Shown here one piece after another: positions 7,108 through 15,888 of a stretch of DNA of 64,000 nucleotides. Position 1 is the first letter of the stretch. Each line of letters starts with the position of its first letter. This DNA is from Trichomonas vaginalis G3 (lineage: Eukaryota > Parabasalia > Trichomonadida > Trichomonadidae). The notes below the pieces were generated by a model that had not been told where the DNA came from, made no database searches, and was given only the letters and a program-made list of their open reading frames with translations. Position numbers and translations under genes: made by a program. Location of the stretch: assembly GCF_026262505.1 (NCBI RefSeq), contig NC_067206.1, positions 35,107,896-35,171,895 of the forward strand. The letters run 5' to 3'.

Positions 7108-10100
7108 AATCTACGCTAGCTTTATTTTTATCACGAATGACCTCATTGCTGACAAAAATAAATGACCTCAGAACTTCAACTTACGAATAAAGCTTGTTTT
7201 AGTCGTTATTGAAAAGTTGAACTTTTCAGCAAAGCAAGGTTGACATGACTTACATAAGTCGAATGCAATCTCTTGACCATCATAAGTGCTTTGTAAAGTT
7301 TCATTAAACTGAACTCAGAGTCTTTGTCATATGTTCCAACAGGTATGTGAATGTTCTTATCTTCATTGTAATAGCATTGTATAGCTTCAGGAAACATTTC
7401 ATTAGCGGTTAAAGCAATAACATCTTGCTTCACGCCTTTCATTCTGCAGTGAAATGCAACTTCATTTAAATCGTTAGTGAGTAAGTCTATGTAGGTCTTC
7501 TTTCCACAGAAAATACTTTTATAAGCTAAACTTTGTTTTCCAGGTGTTATTTCTGCAAAGTCGCTATGAAATTGACCAAGGTTCTTTCCTATAAGTTCGC
7601 GACCGTATCTCTTCTTAAACTCTGCTGCAAGCTTTGGGATGTCTTCATTATATAATATGCATACTGTCTATCCTCCTGGTAAAATTTGAAGTCCCATGTC
7701 CTCTGCAGTACAGAATACTTCATTCATAATACGTTTTGACATAGACAGAATATTAACACCAAGTGGACAGAAGTTAAAGTGTCTGCAAATGCTTTTCGTT
7801 AGCTTGAAAATAGTTTTATCTGAACCATCCAAACCTTCGAACTTCACTATATGGTTGTAATTTCTTATAGCATATCTTATAGCATCTTTGTCATTTACTA
7901 TGGTTATTTTTGACTCAATAGGAGATAGAATAGTTTTGCCATAAATGCTGTTCAGAATGAGTTTTATAATTTCTTGTAAGGGGTTTCCTTCTTTCTTATA
8001 CTTTAACCTTAACTCAAACAACTTCTTTACTTCATCTCTTATTCTCATATCTCTGTTTCCATCGTAATAGTATCCTTGCAACACTTCACATTTGACACCT
8101 TGATATTTTATGAGGTCTTGTAATGTTATATGGTCAACATACATGAGACAGCAAGTGTTTGAACTTCTTGGAACGTTAAGTTCTGGATTTAGTTCAGGGT
8201 CGCAAACTATTAAATGAAAGTGTCTGGGTATACCAATCTCTGTTATCTTAATGAGAACAAAGAAGCCAGACATAAACTTTTCACCAATGGGTTCCTTTTG
8301 GTCATCATCGAATAAATGTCTCATGAGATACTCTGTGCTTAACATTCATCCTTCAATACTTTTGGAATACCTTCTAAAGTATAAAGTCTTGCTATAGCTG
8401 AAGGATATAATGAAACAGTGTCGAAGTCAGCAATGAGTTTCTTTTTGCTCTTTTGTTTCATGTTATCTGACAACATACATCTTCCACCTTGAATGCATCT
8501 CGAAATAAATTCTCTTGGTTTATTTGAGAGGTCATAAAGATTTCCATTCGGGAAGTATACTCTGTTCTCAAACAATTTGTTAGCAATAGAACAAATACTA
8601 ACGTAGTCATAAACGTTTAAATCAAACTCTTTCAATAAGTCATTGCGGAACTTTACAAAACCTTCTCTTAAAATTCTTACATCTTGTTTGCAGTAAAACG
8701 TGCTATATTTTTCTAAGTCGAAGTGGTTTTCATCTATTCTGCAACCTTTGATGGAATCTATGTTCTTCATAAATGTATCTGCATCATGGATAAACTTACA
8801 TGCTTCAGAAATGACACCAGTTCTGTTGTCATTTGCTAACAAAACACTGCTGTAGTAGTTATATGGAAATACTTCTTTCGGTCCTGTTTGTAAGTTAAAC
8901 ATAGCAGGAAATAGTTTAAGCTTCTTATTTATAACACTGTAAGAGTCTTTTATAATAATTGCCCGTCCTTTATATAAGCCAGTTATTTGCATTGTTCGTG
9001 AACCTTTAATGATGGGAGTTCCTTTCACTTCTGTCATGTGTCTTAAGATGAAGTTTATGTCATAACTGAGGTTGTGAAAATATATTAAACTCTTGTCAGG
9101 AAGTCTTCCAAAAATTCTGTTGCACAGTTTTGACCCCAAATGCTTTCACTACTGAACCATCTTCACTGTCATAACAGATGTTAAAAGCTTTATGAAAGCC
9201 ATCCGTACTACACTCAAAGTCAGCAAAGAAAACGTGCTCAGGTGAATTTACATTTAGCTTTATTTACTTCTTTTGACTCTGCTTTCTTCTTCAGTTGTAC
9301 ACAATACTTTGGAGCATATGTCAAATCTTTAAATGGTGCAAGGTTCTGTTTATATAAGTCAGTAGTATATGTGAAAAGTTCTCCATAAGAAATAGGTTCG
9401 AAATATTTGCACTCCCACAATGTTTTCATAACATCCCATAACGGTGTTGTTCTATCATAACGAACTACATATTTATCTCTCTCTTTGTATAAATCTTCAT
9501 CTGTTTCTCAATGTTCATTCCACCACAAGCTTTGAGAATTTCTTTATAGTTTCGAATGAAGTATGTTGTCATTGGTAATCTTTCATTTAGCATGTAGTGG
9601 TCTTCAACAAGAAGTAAGTCAATAGTTCTAACAGTTTCGCATTCTTTTGGTATATATCTCTTTATTTCATTATGTCTTGAGTCATTGAAATAACCAATGG
9701 TAACATTAAATGATATACCTGTTGCGTCAGAAATTTCTTGTACTTTACTTTGAGGAAAGTCTCTAACACGAATGACTTCTCTCATGTGGTCAATAGTTTC
9801 TTCATTTACTCCAGCCTGAATGCAAGCATAAACGAAACAATTGTCCTCTGTCATAAGTGTTGCAGTTCTTTTGTTCAGTTCATTGAAGATTTGGTAGCGT
9901 TCAAGATTTATAGGTAATGTGCAAAGATACTTCCAGAACTGACCGCTTCTCTTCTTATAAAACTTCTTTTCACCATTATCTTTCCAAAAGCTTTCTATAA
10001 GTGCTGGGTTTCCTGTTTGCTTAAGAGCTTCCAAAATGGCTTTCTGGTCATTTGTCAGTGTGCTTTCATCTCTATATGGTCTCTTTTTTGGTTTGCCTTT

Positions 10101-10631
10101 CTTTACATCTGACATCGTTAAGCCTTCATATTCTGTTAAATCATACATCTTTATTTCGGTAAGATTCTTTATGTTTGTCAAGAAGAAGTCATAGTGCATT
10201 TCAACAATACCTGCGGCATTTGCTTCTATCTCTGATATAAAGTTCTCCTTCAAGAGCTGATGTAGTAATGTTCCAATATTATTGAGGTTTAACGTAGAAC
10301 ATTCATACTTTCCACCAAGTTTATAACATACCATCCATCTCTGTTGGGAGTTTATTTTAATTTTCTCTAAGAGTCTCATGAAAACCTTACCAAAATGTTT
10401 GTGTAAGTAGTCTCTGTTTGGTTCATCTAAAGCTTCGATGTTAAAGTCAATGAGTCTATTGCCTGACTTCACATTTCTCTTCCTATTCTCTTCATCTTTC
10501 TTTAACCATCTCTCACCTTCTTTTGGTTTGTCGTCAATGGAACGAATGACATCGTTAGCTTTGCGAACTGTTCTATAGCACTTTTAAACATCTCTCTTCT
10601 CTGTTGTTTCAGTGTGTCATCTCTCTTTCGT

Positions 10632-10769
10632 GTTTCACCAACGTTCGCATTTGTTATGTCAAACATTTCTCTTCTTACTTCATGTGGTACAGCTCTTCTT
10701 GTTTCACCAACGTTTGCATTTGTTATGTCAAACATTTCTCTTCTTACTTCATGAGGTACTGAACGTCTA
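10632..10769 (-). repeat. 69-bp tandem duplication inside the polymerase N-terminal region
   Basis: Two in-frame 69-bp units encode VPHEVRREMFDITNANVGET twice in tandem. They differ at a few bases only, so the duplication is recent. It adds 23 residues to the N-terminal extension of the polymerase gene. Confidence 0.9.
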
Positions 10770-10815
10770 TGATATAAGTCAATAGCAATGTCATTTAAAG
10801 GAAATGCTCTTGCAT

Positions 10816-10841
10816 GGACTTCGTCCTCGCCGCGTTGCGGC
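10816..10841 (-). repeat. Twin-hairpin module in polymerase N-terminal region
   Basis: In coding sense this is a GCCGC/GCGGC stem with loop AAC, a GA spacer, then a GGAC/GTCC stem with loop GAA. It is a GC-rich island in AT-rich coding DNA and keeps the frame (about PQRGEDEVH). The same 26 bp occurs in an unrelated gene at 52,310-52,335. Confidence 0.8.
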
Positions 10842-11008
10842 TTTATGAACTCATGAATTCTATCATAACTTATTGCACCATTATAGTCTTTAATGAAGTC
10901 AGCGAGTGCTTTTTTGTTTGTTGCGTAATGCTTTGCAACATCTATATTAGCTTCTGTAAGAAGTTGTTTTATTTCCGAGTGTTCTAACTTAGACAACTTC
11001 CGATACAT

Positions 11009-11099
11009 CTTTAGTAGGAAATAAAAAAAATATTTTTGAAAAAATTAGATTAGATTTTTTTTAAGTTATTTTTCAAAATAATTTAATATTTTTATTTTA
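11009..11099. promoter_or_regulatory. Short divergent promoter between polymerase and 157-residue gene
   Basis: A 91-bp gap that is almost entirely A/T, with runs of T6-A4 type, separates two divergent start codons. It must hold both promoters if each gene has its own. No distinct motif is recognised. Confidence 0.45.
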
Positions 11100-11573
11100 A
11101 TGAAACACATGCAAGATTGCAAGTTCTTTTCATACAATGCTCTCGCTACTGCCATCAAGAATGAGTTCAATAATGCTTCAAATGTTAATATTATCTTTAA
11201 CAAGAAGTTTGTGAAAGAATCTAAGTTTGGTCAGTATGTCAGACCATTAGCTATCGTCATTGACCGCAAACGTTATACTTCACAAGAGTTAGCAGTAGTT
11301 TTGAAACAAAAGAGTTTCTTCGTGAATGTCAAAGATACTCATTATACTGTCATAAAGAACTCTAACATTGACTTCTTCAGTATTGCTATGAATCTTTCCG
11401 AACAGAAAGAATATAAGAAGGGTGAAACAAATGTGAAATATTATCCTTCATCTCTGAAGACAATAACGAACAAAGATGTTATACAGAAATTCTTACCAAA
11501 GGTTGAAGAAGCTTCAATTGACATTGACGAAGGAAGTGAAATGGTTGAAGAAATTGACCCTGACGTTATTTGA
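11100..11573 (+). CDS. Unknown Maverick protein (157 residues), divergent to polymerase
   Basis: Intact ORF from ATG at 11,100-11,102. The first 110 residues alternate hydrophobic and charged positions and look globular (SYNALATAIKNEFNNASNV, RPLAIVIDRKRYTSQELA). The tail is acidic (EEASIDIDEGSEMVEEIDPD). It shares a 91-bp divergent promoter region with the DNA polymerase, so a replication role such as single-strand binding or terminal protein is conceivable, but no motif supports either. No second copy lies in this window. Confidence 0.6.
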   Translation: MKHMQDCKFFSYNALATAIKNEFNNASNVNIIFNKKFVKESKFGQYVRPLAIVIDRKRYTSQELAVVLKQKSFFVNVKDTHYTVIKNSNIDFFSIAMNLSEQKEYKKGETNVKYYPSSLKTITNKDVIQKFLPKVEEASIDIDEGSEMVEEIDPDVI

Positions 11574-11798
11574 ACAAAAATATATTTTTGAAGAACTGAA
11601 GGTGTCACCACGTCACCATGTGCTACCAGGTTAATTAACTTCTTTTAAAAATGATGACAACATGACATTTTGACAACAGTCCAGGAAATAAATTTTATCG
11701 TTAATGTTTACGTTAATGTTTTTCATTAAATTTTGACAAAGTGCAAATCTTCACTTCGTCAAAAAAAGTTAATGTTTTTCATTGAAATCGGTAAGTTT
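11574..11798. other. Convergent intergenic region with inverted copy of the Mav-2 block
   Basis: At about 11,598-11,682 lies the reverse complement of 372-456, including GGTTAATTAACTTC and alternating TGACA boxes. In Mav-2 this block stands upstream of the primase-like gene. Here it lies between the stop codons of two convergent genes with no primase gene, so it may be a remnant of a lost gene or a replication-associated site. Confidence 0.5.
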
Positions 11799-12658
11799 TC
11801 ATTCTTCCTCTTTGAAGTTGTCGAAATATTCTGTTATTTTTTCCTTCAGTAATGGTAAGTCTTCTTTGAAGGTAAGTATTGTGCAACCTTTGATGTCATA
11901 GTGTGTTTGAGGAAGAGTATTTTTGACAATTTCTTTTATTTGCTCATTCGGTGTCATTGAAATCGGTAAGTTTTCACGATAGAACCAGTTTCTGTCAGAT
12001 TTGTAAATCTTAGCAAGGTCATAAAAGCTCTTGTTGTTTCTTCTGACTAAATGCAACATAACCATATCTTTATCTTCTTCTTTCTCCAACTCTTCAGTAT
12101 ATATCATATACTTATAACTCTTTTCCTTTCCTTTTGGTACTGAACGTGGTATTCTTTTCTGTATGCTTTTGTCTTTGGATTCAATGACTTCATCTTTTGC
12201 TTGAAGTTTCTTTTCCATCTCTCCACGTTCTTGTCTGTGAAGTTCGTCAAGAAGTTTGTAAATATTCAAGCATAACGTGGTGAAGCCCACATTGCAACTG
12301 CATTTACTAAAAGTCTATGAACATAATATCCTCTCAAACCGTTTGGCAATTTTTCACGGTTTTCATAGAGTTTTGGCGACTGGGATTTTTTACCTACTCG
12401 CTGTTCTTCACTGTTTTCAGAAAAAAGTACGTCTCGCTGTGCTTCACTTAATAGTTCTATGGTGCTTTGGTTCCTAAACCAGTCTTTAGGAAGCTTAGTA
12501 TCTGGAGCAAAACAAGCCGTCAAAATACTTTGCATTTGGTACATATCGTCTTTGACCGAACGAATGAGTCTCAATTGTTTGTTATACTGTATGTATTCGT
12601 ATTCTTCATTTATTGCTTCATGAACTATAACTGTTGTTGTGTTCTCTGATGTTGACAT
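11799..12658 (-). pseudogene. KilA-N / DUF3627-like protein (one frameshift)
   Basis: It starts MSTSENTTTVIVHEAINEEY (ATG at 12,656-12,658). The first frame ends near 12,266 in a KilA-N core (GLRGYYVHRLLVNAVAMWAS then PRYA). A one-base shift near 12,270 continues it (LNIYKLLDELHRQE), then a coiled coil and a domain like DUF3627 (YKYMIYTEELEKEEDKDMVM to YFDNFKEEE). KilA-N domains bind DNA and are common in large DNA viruses and phages, where they act in regulation. The intact product would be about 285 residues. The start of a second copy is at 63,937-64,000 in Mav-3. It is divergent from the 124-residue gene at 12,767. Confidence 0.75.
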
Positions 12659-12766
12659 ATCTGTCTTTACATTCCGGATAAAAAAAATAAATAAAAATAA
12701 AACTAACGTTATTTTTTCTGAGATAAACACTATTTCTTCACAACATTAAATTTTATCCTGTATGAA

Positions 12767-13141
12767 ATGACTTTAAAAAGATTATTGACTGACTTCGAAT
12801 ACTATCTCATTGACGCACTGACAGACCCTCAAAACTGTGTTGAAAGTTCTTTAAGCTTTAAGATTGAAGGTACGACGCATTTTGTCTTCACTTACGTATT
12901 GAAAGAATATGACCGTTATCATAACGAAGTGAATCAAACACTAATAAAATTTGTAGATAAAAAATTGGTTAACAATGAATATTTTAAACGTGAAGACCCA
13001 AACACTGCTGGAGATGATGAAGAATACAGACAAGCTATTGAAAAAAATAACGCAAGATTAGATGCAATAGAAAAGAAGTTTAATGAATGTCTTACAAACA
13101 CGTATGAATATCTTATGCGGTGGGAAGCTAGATGGAAATAA
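12767..13141 (+). CDS. Unknown Maverick protein (124 residues)
   Basis: Intact ORF from MTLKRLLTDFEYYL. A globular N-terminal half is followed by an acidic linker and a helical C-terminal half (YRQAIEKNNARLDAIEKKF). A broken homologue lies at 63,459-63,829 in Mav-3 in the same context, beside the tRNA-like unit and opposite the KilA-N gene. Conservation in both elements supports a real gene. The function is unknown. Confidence 0.65.
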   Translation: MTLKRLLTDFEYYLIDALTDPQNCVESSLSFKIEGTTHFVFTYVLKEYDRYHNEVNQTLIKFVDKKLVNNEYFKREDPNTAGDDEEYRQAIEKNNARLDAIEKKFNECLTNTYEYLMRWEARWK

Positions 13142-13182
13142 ATTTACGTCAAATATGCAATTTATAAAATCTTATGTCGACA

Positions 13183-13256
13183 GGCTACGTAGCACAGTGG
13201 TCTAAGGTGGTGTTATGGAGGGGTCAGAGTCTGTGGTTCGAACCGCGACAGCGCCG
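13183..13256 (+). ncRNA. Degenerate tRNA-like unit with pol III boxes
   Basis: 74 nt, the normal tRNA length. TAGCACAGTGG at 13,190-13,200 fits the A-box consensus and GGTTCGAACCG at 13,235-13,245 fits the B box; a TATTTT run follows. T8-A9-G10-C11 sits exactly after a 7-nt acceptor strand, GGCTACG. The 3' strand pairs only partly (GGC/GCC at the end), the T stem is mispaired and no anticodon stem is convincing. It is therefore a tRNA-derived unit rather than a proven tRNA. A nearly identical copy lies at 63,344-63,417 in Mav-3. Confidence 0.4.
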
Positions 13257-13506
13257 TATTTTCTTATTTTCTTTGTTTGTCTTGTTTGTCGTGAATAAAA
13301 AGTGTCATAAAAATGCTCTATCTTCCACGGGAATAAATAAAAAATTTACTTTATTTCTTCTTTATTTCTTCTTTATTTCTTTGTTCCCGTGGAAGAAGGG
13401 TTTTGCTGTTTTTTCTCAGCCGAAATCAATGATTTTTTCATTTTTGGAATCCTTAGCGAATGAGGAATCTTTTCTCTCGTGGAAGCTTTGAACAAAAATA
13501 ATGTTT
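13257..13506. other. Gene-free stretch with long hairpin
   Basis: Perfect 13-bp arms TCTTCCACGGGAA (13,321-13,333) and TTCCCGTGGAAGA (13,384-13,396) enclose about 50 bp of T/C-rich repeats (TTTATTTCTTC). The same structure is at 63,216-63,280 in Mav-3. A further CGTGGAAGC box follows at 13,479-13,487. It could be a transcription terminator for the tRNA-like unit or a processing signal. Confidence 0.6.
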
Positions 13507-13555
13507 AGGTGAAGAGGTGAGATCTCACCTGTTTTTTCACCTGTTTTCTCACCTC
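13507..13555. repeat. GGTGA/TCACC dyad module (copy 3)
   Basis: The module sits directly downstream of the stop of the 13,562-14,504 gene. The homologous gene in Mav-3 is followed by the eight-copy array of the same module. See 483-530. Confidence 0.65.
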
Positions 13556-13561
13556 AGTTAT

Positions 13562-14504
13562 TTATAAGCGTTTTACATGAATTGTACGATGTATATTTGA
13601 AATCCTAAACAATTTCGTAGCTTCTATTTCTTCTGTCAGTATGTCAAAAGTTTTAACGATACCGAAGGTTTCTTTATACTTCTTCTTGACGTCAGATAGA
13701 AGGAAATCTTCTGCTGTTGGATAGTTTTTGTTCAGAAATTCTAACATGTTCATTTTATCTTCTGCTGGCTTTTCTGCTTCTTTCTTTAAGTCTGCATAGT
13801 CGTTTCTCATTCTTTCTATCTCTTTGACTGAGTAGTTATATTTCCTAATTGCTGCCTTACATTTTGAACATTGCGGGTTCATTTTTGCGTTATACATTGA
13901 AATAAAACCAGCTAAAACAACTAAGGCGTCAATTGCTCTCTTCATCTCAAAACATAGCGGGTCTTATTTGTTCGTTCCATACTTTGCCTCTTCTATCTTT
14001 ATCTCTTATTTCCCAAACACATTTTGCAACTAATGAAACAAAGTTATCGTAAGTCTTAAACTCCTCAGATTTATATATGTCAGAAATGTTTTTATATACC
14101 ATGTCGCAATCTTTGTCCATAACTTTATGGTTGCAATGAAAACCAAGGAATTCATAATTTACTTTACGTATGAACTTCTTTATTTCTACTGAGTCAGTTG
14201 GTTTCACTTCAATTTCGTCGAATTCAGGAATAGTGAGTTTTTGTTGTTGGATTTCAGGCAATTTGGGTAAATGGTCAATAATGTCCTGCATTTCATAAAG
14301 ATATTCTTCATTTTCTTCATCTTTCGCACTACAGTCTAAATTACTTGTTAAAAGTTCTTGCTTTATCTTCTGGATTTTTGTTTCGAAAGTATATGAAGAA
14401 GGAATGAAGTTTTTCATCTCTACTAACATTGACGTAGGATTCATGACTAACGAGTTTGGTGCTGTTGTTGTTTGAATTGTTGTTGTGCCGATTGTTGAAA
14501 TCAT
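13562..14504 (-). pseudogene. Unknown Maverick protein, one frameshift (homologue of 61,185-62,150)
   Basis: It starts MISTIGTTTIQ (ATG at 14,502-14,504). Compared with the intact Mav-3 copy, one extra T in the run near 13,948 splits it after RPAMF. The protein is helical, with a CxxC pair (NPQCSKCKAA) and a stretch FLGFHCNHKVMDKDCD rich in Cys/His, so metal binding is possible. The Mav-3 copy has eight extra residues near the start from a 24-bp insertion; here the site is empty. It lies upstream of integrase on the same strand. No family is recognised. Confidence 0.75.
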
Positions 14505-14582
14505 ATCTTTTATACAAATAAAAAATAAAAAAAAATAAAACTAACTTTATTTTTTATTTCGGGAAAATTCATGAAAATTCAA

Positions 14583-14722
14583 GAGGTGAAAAAAGAGGTG
14601 AAAAAACAGGTGAGATCTCACCTCTTCACCTAAACATTATTTTTGGTCTTTTGTGAAAATTCATGAAAATTCACGGGGTGAAAAAAGAGGTGAAAAAACA
14701 GGTGAAATCTCACCTCTTCACC
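14583..14722. repeat. Two adjacent GGTGA/TCACC dyad modules (copies 4 and 5)
   Basis: Modules at 14,583-14,630 and 14,676-14,722 are separated by TTCATGAAAATTCA-type sequence. In Mav-3 the two equivalent modules (60,211 and 61,054) enclose a KilA-N gene; here they enclose nothing. This looks like the empty state of a cassette slot between integrase and the gene at 13,562. Confidence 0.7.
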
Positions 14723-14762
14723 TATAATATATTTTTGTCTGATTTACATCCAACGAAAAAGT

Positions 14763-15848
14763 TTAGAAGAATTTTCTTATTCTTTCTGGCATATTTTTGT
14801 CTTTCCAGTACTCCCGCTCTAATGGTCCCAGATGTGTTGGCTTCGACTCTCTCAAGTTCTTAGATGGTATAACATCTTCAACACCTCCTTCATATCTTAC
14901 TTTATAAGTGTCATCGTTTGTGTTATAGCCAAGTATTTCAATAACCACTCCTCGCTTTGCTTCGTCAATGGTTTCAGCAAGTTTGCCATTACTACTTTCA
15001 ACTAATTTATGACGAGGATAAAACGCAATAGAGTCGTCGGCAGCTTTTATAAGATATCCATTACCTTGCGTAGAGTCTACGATATAATAATTTCGACTTA
15101 ACCTTAAACGTTTCTTTGTCAACGGTTTGTCGTCAAGAACTACACGAACTTTTGTACCAGGAATGAGGGTAAATTGTGTTGAATTTCTGATATTTTGTGT
15201 TTGGCTTCGTTTCTTTTGTATATACTTTTCTTCTTGTTGTTGTGTCATTGAATTTGGTGTATGTCCTGTTGTAGAATGTGTTGAGGAATTATATACTTCG
15301 AGAAAATGTTTCATTGTTTCTTCGGTAAAGTCTCGCTCTTGGTTTAAATCTCTGAGCGTTCTTATGAAGCGGTTAATGATACCGAGTATGTTATGGTTAT
15401 GGTCTTCAGTAGTGTAGTGAGTTATGTTATGCTTAATGAGAAATTCTGTGATTTCGTTGCTGAGGTATGCACTGTCTTGGTCTGATGTTAAAGTACTTGG
15501 GTTATGTTCTGCTACAAACTTTTGTAAAACTCTTAACACTTCACGAGTTCCTTTATTTTTCATTGGATATGCATATGCTTTACGAGTGTTAACATTTATG
15601 AAGATGAGGAATGGTTTATGTCCTCCTTTTCTGCTTTGAATGAGAGTGTCAAATTGGTATGCGTCAGGAGTGTTGGAGTAAATTGGTAAAAAGTAGTCGT
15701 AAGGGTTTATTTTTGTTTGATGTACAACATTTTTGTCAAAGAACCTTTTCACTTCAGCTCTGTTAGTAAATCCCCAACTCTTTGCAGCTTCATTGAACTT
15801 CTTAAATGACCTCCATGGATGTTGTTCGAATACTTCTTTCAAGCTCAT
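14763..15848 (-). CDS. Maverick/Polinton integrase (Mav-1 copy)
   Basis: Intact 361-residue ORF, colinear with the copies at 632-1,717 and 59,035-60,120. It keeps D67, D123 and the Asn159 that replaces the usual catalytic Glu. It differs from the others by a few substitutions (for example Trp25 for Arg, and YPMKN for IMRN near residue 95) and many silent changes. Its survival while polymerase, fibre and ATPase decayed suggests recent insertion or selection on integrase. The fibre gene stop lies 40 bp upstream of its ATG. Confidence 0.93.
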   Translation of the reverse strand: MSLKEVFEQHPWRSFKKFNEAAKSWGFTNRAEVKRFFDKNVVHQTKINPYDYFLPIYSNTPDAYQFDTLIQSRKGGHKPFLIFINVNTRKAYAYPMKNKGTREVLRVLQKFVAEHNPSTLTSDQDSAYLSNEITEFLIKHNITHYTTEDHNHNILGIINRFIRTLRDLNQERDFTEETMKHFLEVYNSSTHSTTGHTPNSMTQQQEEKYIQKKRSQTQNIRNSTQFTLIPGTKVRVVLDDKPLTKKRLRLSRNYYIVDSTQGNGYLIKAADDSIAFYPRHKLVESSNGKLAETIDEAKRGVVIEILGYNTNDDTYKVRYEGGVEDVIPSKNLRESKPTHLGPLEREYWKDKNMPERIRKFF

Positions 15849-15888
15849 TTATGTAAAATTAAAGATTTTATTCTAGGCTCAAGCGCGT

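Larger units (their letters stand above)
7168..11008 (-). pseudogene. Protein-primed family B DNA polymerase (broken)
   Basis: The ATG is at 11,006-11,008 and the decayed frame ends near 7,168; the intact product would be about 1,270 residues. Motifs appear in order across frames: Exo I FFADFEC near 9,210, Exo II YFHNLSYDINFI near 9,080, Exo III YCKQDVRIL near 8,690, Pol A DFDTVSLYPSA near 8,420 and Pol B KLILNSIYGK near 7,950. Pol C (DTDS) is destroyed by indels near 7,665, so the enzyme is dead. Further shifts lie near 10,505, 9,440, 9,240, 9,135, 8,345 and 7,270. The N-terminus has a SAP/HeH-like helix pair. A region with NCFVYACIQAG and a later EDHYMLNE may be a degenerate cysteine-protease-like fold. 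It would copy the element, primed by a terminal protein. Confidence 0.88.

Noticed and set aside
13183-13256. Functional tRNA gene
   Set aside because: A and B boxes are good but the acceptor, anticodon and T stems do not pair; kept only as tRNA-like.
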